Shown here: in pieces, positions 57,965 to 64,000 of the stretch | Position numbering within the stretch: position 1 is the stretch's first letter | Layout: every line of letters begins with the position of its first letter | Source of the DNA: Quillaja saponaria | Taxonomy: Eukaryota; Streptophyta; Magnoliopsida; Fabales; Quillajaceae | Direction of reading: 5' to 3' | Assembly: GCA_029379385.1 (NCBI GenBank) | Contig: CM055607.1 | Location: forward strand, 10,788,001 to 10,852,000 | DNA length: 64,000 nucleotides | Program-made: the position numbers and the translations under genes | Notes under the pieces: model-generated | The model's input: only the letters and a program-made list of their open reading frames with translations | What the model was told of the DNA's origin: nothing | The model's database searches: none

Positions 57965-58330
57965 GGTTATTGGTTTCATGAGACTTCTGCATGGCTATAG
58001 TGGACGCTACGTTGTTGCATTCCGGTATAGGTTCATTCTCTGTTGCTGTCTTTGCTAGTGGGCCCGGTGGGATAATATGATGAATTACATGTGGTTCTTG
58101 TGAGACACCCAAGTGAATCTCACTAGCTTTAATAGAGTGGATTACCTGATTTTGTCCATTGTGAATTTCAACAATGTCAGAATCCCCAATTTCTTGGAGT
58201 CCCGTATGATGTGTAACTTTATTCTTTCCACAAGTATAGTTAGACAAGCTGCCTGTCCTTGCAATAGGATTAGAATCAAGTTTGAAATCACGAGATAAAC
58301 AAACTCTCTGCCCTATCCATCAGCTCATTC
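57965..58330 (-). other. Unrecognised coding-like segment
   Basis: The minus strand is open across about 58247-57860 and reads as non-repetitive, moderately hydrophilic protein (for example HTGLQEIGDSDIVEIHNGQN). Base composition is less AT-rich than the surroundings. I do not recognise it. It may be a retroelement ORF1 fragment or the decayed 3' exon of the adjacent TNL. The end near 57960 overlaps the KTI-8 promoter. Confidence 0.3.
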
Positions 58331-58362
58331 AAATTAGAGTACTTATCCTTCAATTTTGAAAA

Positions 58363-60705
58363 TTAGTTCTCGCCTTTCTCGTTGGTGCATTCATCTCCTT
58401 GAGCCCCCTGGTTCAACCTATTTGCTCCAATGAACTGGTGAGACGTGTCCAAGGCCGAACTTGTCACTGACAATTCCAATAGCCGCCACAAAAGAGTGGA
58501 CTTCGTCTGCCTGCTTCTTAGCTGAACTAGGTACCATTGGGGTTTGAGATTGTCCCTGCTTAGTCTGCCACCCCACTTGTTTTGCTCGCAGAGAAGTTGA
58601 TGATTTTCCCTATAAGCCACTTCACATTCTAATACCATTGGATCCCAAGTCTCAATATGCATTAGTTGCGGAGACAGAGGTGTCTCTTTGGAGCTTTTCC
58701 TAGCATCGTTTCCTCCCATTGTAGAATCAATTCCTTTGATGCTGGCTTTACATTTACTGCCTTCAATGAGTGGCTGTTTGATTGAAATTGAATGCTCTTG
58801 CAGCTGCTCATGTGCTATGTCACAAATTCTCATGTTGCTACGCAATGGATAGCATTCAATTCCCAACCCACCATCATAATTCCAGCAATCATCACATGTT
58901 TTTCTGGAAAACTGAATAGTATCGAGAGAGTCGTGAACAACATCAGAGGCCGCACATGAAATTTGGGGATCAGAACTTGTGTACAATATCAAATTTTGAT
59001 CCTTCACATCCTTGTCTTGTTTATATCCATAAACTCCACACCAGTTTACTGTCACTTCTCTTTTTTCACTTGCATCGACAATCTCACATGAAATTTCAAC
59101 ATGATTCTGATCATGCAGTAGGTATGTATCTAAGTCCCGCAGATCTTGTGGATGATACAGCCAGACATGATCACTCATCATTGAAACGAAAGACTGTTCT
59201 TTATTCCATGCTTTATGACCATTTATATAAACCTGGACTTCACAATAGAAAAAGCCTGTCATCCTATTCTCTAGTCCAAATATAAAGCATAGAACGATTC
59301 TTGGGAATCTCCGACCAATCAAGAAGGAAGTGGATCCCCCCAAACTACAATGATCAAACCAATTAGGGATCCTTGCTCCTGGCACTATAACTTCAAATTT
59401 GGAGACCTTATAGAATCCCTGTTAAGTAGGAAATACAATAGCAAAAAACACAAGTATTCAGACTCACTTGCTCATAAACACACAGACACGCAGAATTTAG
59501 AGACAGAAAGAAAAATACCTGACTCAATAGTAAGGCTGATGACTGTAGACTCAATTTTGTGCAACTACTGGCAATTAGAGACAGAAAGAAAAATACCTGA
59601 CTCAATAATAAGGCTGATGACTGTAGACTCAATTTTGTGCAACTACTGGCATCAATATACTCTATATTTAGTGGAATCCCTGAAATTTCTTGAAGCTGAT
59701 TGCAATTGGCAATGTAAAGCTCCTGCAAGTTAAAAAGTCTATTGATGCATTCTGGGAGGGTTACAAAATTGTTTCTTGATAAGTCCAAGGATGCTAATTT
59801 GGAAAAAAAAACCAAGAATTATAAGTAGATCTTCATCCAATAAATTGCAGCCACCGAGATCAAGACTTTCTAACATAGGAAACCCAAATGAGGAACCAAG
59901 ATTATGAGTTGAATCTTGATATGGCTCTGAAGGCATGATTGAAAACGTTTGTTGCCTAAATTCCCTCAACTTGTCTGCAAATTTTCGAAGTTCGGGACAA
60001 CCAGAAATATCAAGATCTTGAAGATTTTTCAACATACCCATGCTACTTGGTAAATCCTTAAGATTTGAGCAGCATTTTAGAATCAATTCTTGAAGGCTAG
60101 TGAGATTCCCAATCCAAAAAGGCAATTCTTGTATAGCAGTCTCTTCCATGTCAATTATTTTCAAATTTTCCATTTTTCCAGATAAGTCTGGGAAGTTCTC
60201 GAGTCTTGAGCACCCATTAAGGGTAATGCAACCCAGAGATGTCAACTTGAGGTCACTTGGTAAACTTCTAATCTCAGTGCATCTTTCAGCTCCCAAATAT
60301 ATCAGCTTATCAAGTGATCCAAGTGATTCATGGATCTCCATCAAACTAGTACAATCATCAAGAATCAATTGCTCTAAATTTGGGATCCCGGAGACATCAG
60401 GTACTTTTGTTAGGAATTGACAATGACTGAAATTTAAAGAAGTCAAATTCTCAAACTTCTGTAATCAAAAGAAAATTATTTAATTGGATTCAAAATTCAA
60501 GGGATTCTTACACGCAAGCAAATGACAGAAACATGTGTAAGTAATATCATACCTTGAATGGTGTTTCCAATGTGAGATTACTATGAGGCAGCTCAAGCAT
60601 AGCAATTTTACTTGGAAGGAAATCAAGTGGTAAACACTTTGAAGGAAATCAAGTGGTAAACACTTTGAAGAATATCCCTCCCAGTCAAGCAATCTTAGAT
60701 TAAAA
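58363..60705 (-). pseudogene. TNL resistance-gene fragment (LRR plus C-JID)
   Basis: Three exon pieces are visible on the minus strand. About 60705-60553 reads LRLLDWEGYSSKCLPLDF then KIAMLELPHSNLTLETPFK with donor GTATGA. 60458-59597 starts KFENLTSLNFSHCQFLTKVP and carries six or more TNL-type LRRs. 59418-58363 opens GFYKVSKFEVIVPGARIPNWF, the start of the C-terminal jelly-roll/Ig-like domain (C-JID) typical of TNLs. A 26-bp tandem duplication (60615-60666) and a nine-A run (59803-59811) break the frame. TIR and NB-ARC are absent upstream. The tail after about residue 200 of the last exon is not recognised. Intact TNLs are intracellular immune receptors; this one should be non-functional. 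Confidence 0.82.
59494..59650 (-). repeat. In-frame 78-bp tandem duplication spanning a splice donor
   Basis: Two copies (about 59494-59572 and 59573-59650) each encode SSCTKLSLQSSALLLSQ followed by a GTATTTTTC donor. The unit is 78 bp, so both donors join in phase 0 to the acceptor at 59419-59420. Introns would be 100 or 178 nt. Confidence 0.75.
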
Positions 60706-61317
60706 TAAATTTAATAACAAGATAAAATATCTAAAATAGATGCCAAACAATTATGAATGTTTTGCAATTGATATTTGCTCATTCTATTTAAATAGTGATC
60801 CGGATGTCAATGAAAATAATTTTCCTTTTATTCGGATAATTTGGCGTAGGTTACATCAAGCCGGGTCAACAACTATGGATGAGATTAAAAATCATTGAGC
60901 TTTTCTCTCTTTTAAATCATTGCCTTAGCGACATTTTTGTGTTAAAGGGATGAGTTTAAAAAAATTATCTAACATTGCTTAGCAAGATTTCAGAAAAAGA
61001 AGAGAAAATAAAATATGAATTATATTTTGGCGAGCTATATATGGTTTGTTCTATGTTCAACCTGGATTCAATTTTTCTTTTACTTCGCCAAACTATCTCC
61101 GGCGGCCCGGGTCTTGCTTAAAAAATTCATCGTTTTCATCACGTTTGTGATTCGGTGCAAGTACATGACAAAACAGAGGCAGCGCATGTAAGGAAATAGA
61201 ATAATAGAGCAAGTTATCCATAATCTTCTTTTCAAGTGTTATGATGAACTTGGATAAAATTAATAAAGATATATATAGCCTACGTACAACTTGCCAACTT
61301 GGCCCCTTAATTAGGTT
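60706..61317. other. Intergenic with dispersed repeat 60780-61065
   Basis: 60780-61065 is the uninterrupted, inverted partner of the MITE-split repeat at 20795-21715. No TIR or NB-ARC exon was found here. The KTI-9 promoter occupies the right end. Confidence 0.55.
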
Positions 61318-61324
61318 TATAAAT
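61318..61324 (+). promoter_or_regulatory. TATA box of KTI-9
   Basis: TATAAAT, 75 bp before the ATG; the leader differs from the KTI-2/4/6/7/8 module. Confidence 0.6.
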
Positions 61325-61392
61325 TGAAGCTCCCCCGCTCTCATTTACACACAACAAAACAAAGCCATTCATACCATATTACACAATTAATC

Positions 61393-62100
61393 ATGAAGCC
61401 TGCATTGTTTGTTCTCTCTTTCTTTTTCCTTGTCCTAACCACAAAACCATTGGTAGCTTCAGCTGAAACAGTGCTGGACATAGATGGTGAGCCACTCCAA
61501 TGGGGTGTCAATTACTATATCTTGCCAGCGTTTAGAGGCTTTGGTGGTGGGCTTAATCTTGGCACCATTAACAACAACACCATATGCCCACTCTACGTGA
61601 ACCAAGAAGGATTGGAAATCTCAAATGGCAGGCCATTTTTATTTTCATCTGTATTTTCCAAGTTTCTTTTTGTCACAACCTCCACGGATTTACAAATCAA
61701 ATCCTCCGGGATAACAGTTTGTATCCAATCCATGGTGTGGAAGCTTGTCAAGGAATTAACCGGGGTGAGGTTTGTGAGTACTAATGGAGTTGAAACACCG
61801 GGATCCGAAAGAATTCCAAGTTTATTTACAATAGAGCAAGATGGGGAAAGCGATTACAAGATTGTTTTCTGTCCAACGGAGTCGGATGTCCCAACTTTGT
61901 GCAAGGCACTTGGGATATATATTGACGAGGATGGGAAAAGACACTTGGCTCTGAGTGATGAAATAAAACCATTCACGTTCAGGTTCAAAAAGGCTGAGGA
62001 ATGGGCCAGCAATGCCGAAGAGGAAGATAAGAATTCTCCAACGTCTTTTTTTTCTTCTTCACTTGTTAGAATATTTTCTAAGTGTTGTATCCGAAAATAA
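61393..62100 (+). CDS. Kunitz-type protease inhibitor KTI-9 with novel C-terminal tail
   Basis: An intact, intronless 235-residue Kunitz protein. The signal peptide is about 1-24, the domain starts TVLDIDGEPLQWGVNYYILP (26-45), and cysteines 65, 110, 160 and 170 form the usual set. The reactive loop FSSVFSKFLFV (84-94) lacks the proline normally two residues after the inferred P1 Lys90. The ending is unusual: beyond KKAEEW, where paralogues stop within 10-15 residues, an acidic stretch (NAEEEDKN) leads to SFFSSSLVRIFSKCCIRK. This adds two cysteines (231, 232). The tail could be a sorting signal, a disulfide site, or the product of a lost stop. AATAAA lies at 62256. The three truncated remnants belong to this subfamily. 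Confidence 0.93.
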   Translation: MKPALFVLSFFFLVLTTKPLVASAETVLDIDGEPLQWGVNYYILPAFRGFGGGLNLGTINNNTICPLYVNQEGLEISNGRPFLFSSVFSKFLFVTTSTDLQIKSSGITVCIQSMVWKLVKELTGVRFVSTNGVETPGSERIPSLFTIEQDGESDYKIVFCPTESDVPTLCKALGIYIDEDGKRHLALSDEIKPFTFRFKKAEEWASNAEEEDKNSPTSFFSSSLVRIFSKCCIRK

Positions 62101-62299
62101 TGGATATAAAGGTGAAAAGTTAAAGTACTCAAACACAATAATGTTGATGGTGTGCCTAGCATCTCCTGCAGGCAGGTGCAGTTGTGTGTTTCATGCTGGT
62201 TTTATATTTGTGCCATACACAGTTGTGTGTTTCGTAAATTTCAGTTGCATAAAGAAATAAAATTGAAGCTTCGTTTTCTAACTTTCATTGTAAATTAAG

Positions 62300-63064
62300 C
62301 ACTGTATTCTACATAATTATTGTCTAAGTATTTGATATGAATTTAAAATCATAATTATTGTTTAAGTATTCGATATGTAATTAATATGTGATACATTATT
62401 AGTGTATCTAATTTTTATATTATCAGCAAATAACAAAATGACATATATTAAACTCCTACACAACACACTATAACAATTTGCTTCATATCTGCATCATCCA
62501 AAGGCGTCACACGGCTGAATGACCCACCTTACAGCTAGTTTCATAGCCACAACTTACGCCTGTGGGAGTGATGCTGCCATGGCCAAAACGCCTTCCCCTC
62601 CCCATATCAATTTCAGTTGGCAACTCAAAGAAAACAGTATCAACACAACCTGCTATCTTTCACCGTCACCCCCACACACCATAGTCTAAATCCAATTCCC
62701 CCACAACAAACCTAAATCATCCAAAATTCAAGCTAACTAGAGACTTGTGCTGCTGAGTATTAAAATCCCCCAAACTAAGTTGTAATTCATCTGCTGGCAG
62801 CCAACAAATTCATTCCCAAAATCAACTATAAAACCTAGTCAACTAGCAAATAGAGTAAAGGAATTAAGCTACTAGCATAAGAATGGCAAGAGAACCATAT
62901 AACTACCTTCACAAGTTCAATTGGCCAAGCACAAATTGGAGTTTCAGGTAATCGAAAACAGGGGAAGACAGAATTTTTTTCTTTTGGAAGCTTAAGTCGG
63001 CTAGAGGAAGAAGGAGAAGAAAAGAAATTCATTAATTAATGTGATATTTTCTCCTTTTTAACAT

Positions 63065-63103
<39 letters not shown>

Positions 63104-63370
63104 ATTTGAAGTTTCTTAAAATACCTTTCTTATAACATAAAATTTAAGTTCTAATCAACCCATAAAGATATGATTATTAATTTTATAAATATGATTACTA
63201 ATTATATAAATATACATATTAATTAGGTTATACTTAAAATTAAATTCATATATAGCTTACCTACTTAATATAAATAAATCAACTAATGATAATTATATAT
63301 ATATATATATATATATAAAAATTACGTACGAAAATTCTAACGCACGTATTAAATTATCAGGTTATAACAA
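62300..63370. other. Right flank, no supported gene
   Basis: 62480-62760 is less AT-rich and lacks an AT-satellite look, but I find no family resemblance in any frame. TA tracts lie at about 63069-63100 and 63295-63317. Confidence 0.4.
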
Positions 63371-63372
63371 TA

Positions 63373-63470
63373 TCTTTTGCAATGTTCTTTTTTTTGTCAT
63401 TATCACGTAAAATATATAATGTCTTTTGCAATGTTCTTTTTTTTGTCTTTATCACGTAAAATATATAATG
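63373..63470 (+). repeat. 49-bp tandem repeat, two copies
   Basis: TCTTTTGCAATGTTC through AAATATATAATG occurs at 63373 and again at 63422 with one or two mismatches. It contains ATCACGTAAAATATATAA. Confidence 0.85.
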
Positions 63471-63911
63471 GTCCATTTAGAGTGTAACTGTTAAAAAAAA
63501 AAAAAGGAAGCAAAATAAAATAAAAGATAAGGTGGTCAAAGTTATATAATAGTAGTCTATAGTTTTAGCCTTAGTTTATATATACATAAAAATATTCTAG
63601 TTTACTTTATTTACACACTCATTGCACCCCTCCAACAAAATTACACAAGTTAAATTCAAGTTCTAAGTCAACCAAGTTTTAAATTATACATATATATATA
63701 TATATTTTATGCACACCCATAGATATATTATTTATCTACATCATATACTTATATTTAAATTTACGATCAAGAGTTACACTAAATTATTCAAATTTCATGT
63801 TTCAATATTAGATCATATAATCTCCAATTGTATTATTATTTATATTTCTAATAAAAATTTATATATTACATTGAAACTCAATTTTATAATATTAAATTAT
63901 AAGGGTTATGA

Positions 63912-63995
63912 AAAAATTAATAATTGATTTGACTCTGCAACTTTGTAATATGAGCTTATGCTTTTGTGTAAAATGTAATTTAATAAATTATTAAG
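63912..63995 (+). repeat. Boundary repeat, copy 3
   Basis: The run AATAATTGATTTGACT, then CAACTTTGTAATAT and GAGCTTATGC, then AATGTAATTTAATAAATTAT repeats the outer end of the right arm (55785-55870) in direct orientation. Confidence 0.75.
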
Positions 63996-64000
63996 TTAAT

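Noticed and set aside
62835..63032. 65-codon minus-strand ORF in the right flank
   Set aside because: Low-complexity serine and proline start, no family resemblance, no supporting splice or promoter signals.

Overview
The window is nuclear DNA of a dicot plant, probably a rosid. Introns are few, the DNA is very AT-rich, plant-type TATA boxes and AATAAA signals flank the genes, and there is a TIR-NBS-LRR (TNL) resistance-gene fragment, a class missing from grasses. The species cannot be named from the sequence. Almost all functional coding capacity belongs to one family: intronless Kunitz-type (STI, family I3) protease inhibitors of about 215-235 residues with a signal peptide and four cysteines. 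I name them KTI-1 to KTI-9; these are local labels, not established symbols.

Layout. Positions 1-19996 and 36710-55880 are two arms of a giant inverted duplication with its axis near 28350. Each arm carries the same five genes in the same order from the outside in: KTI-1, KTI-2, KTI-3, KTI-4 and, on the opposite strand, KTI-5. Between them lie two patches of LINE-type RNase H remains and one Helitron-like element. Identity is very high in the interior (KTI-2 and KTI-5 proteins identical, KTI-3 and KTI-4 with two changes each) and lower at KTI-1 (about ten changes). Frame-breaking lesions are split between arms: KTI-5 is broken on the left, KTI-1 and KTI-4 on the right. A 100-N assembly gap (19997-20096) sits exactly at the inner end of the left arm, so a misplaced second haplotype must be excluded before the palindrome is accepted as real.

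The central spacer (20097-36709) holds one intact inhibitor with an aberrant reactive-site loop (KTI-6), scraps of decayed KTI genes, an LTR end with its primer-binding site, several MITEs, and a 1.78-kb unit present as two near-identical tandem copies plus a diverged third.

The right flank (55881-64000) holds KTI-7 and KTI-8, two broken genes fused head to head so that their similar 5' parts form an inverted repeat. It continues with a TNL fragment (LRR plus C-terminal jelly-roll domain, without TIR or NB-ARC) and KTI-9, an intact inhibitor with a novel acidic, cysteine-ended tail.

Functionally the window is a rapidly rearranging defence-inhibitor cluster. Secreted or vacuolar Kunitz inhibitors block digestive or endogenous serine proteases, and copies differ mainly around the reactive-site loop. 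Pieces of KTI promoters, 5' leaders, exons and 3' ends lie scattered without a complete gene, recording repeated gene birth and loss. The most interesting candidate is the KTI-7/KTI-8 junction: a transcript through it would fold into a long hairpin carrying antisense KTI sequence, the architecture known from natural siRNA loci made by inverted gene duplication.
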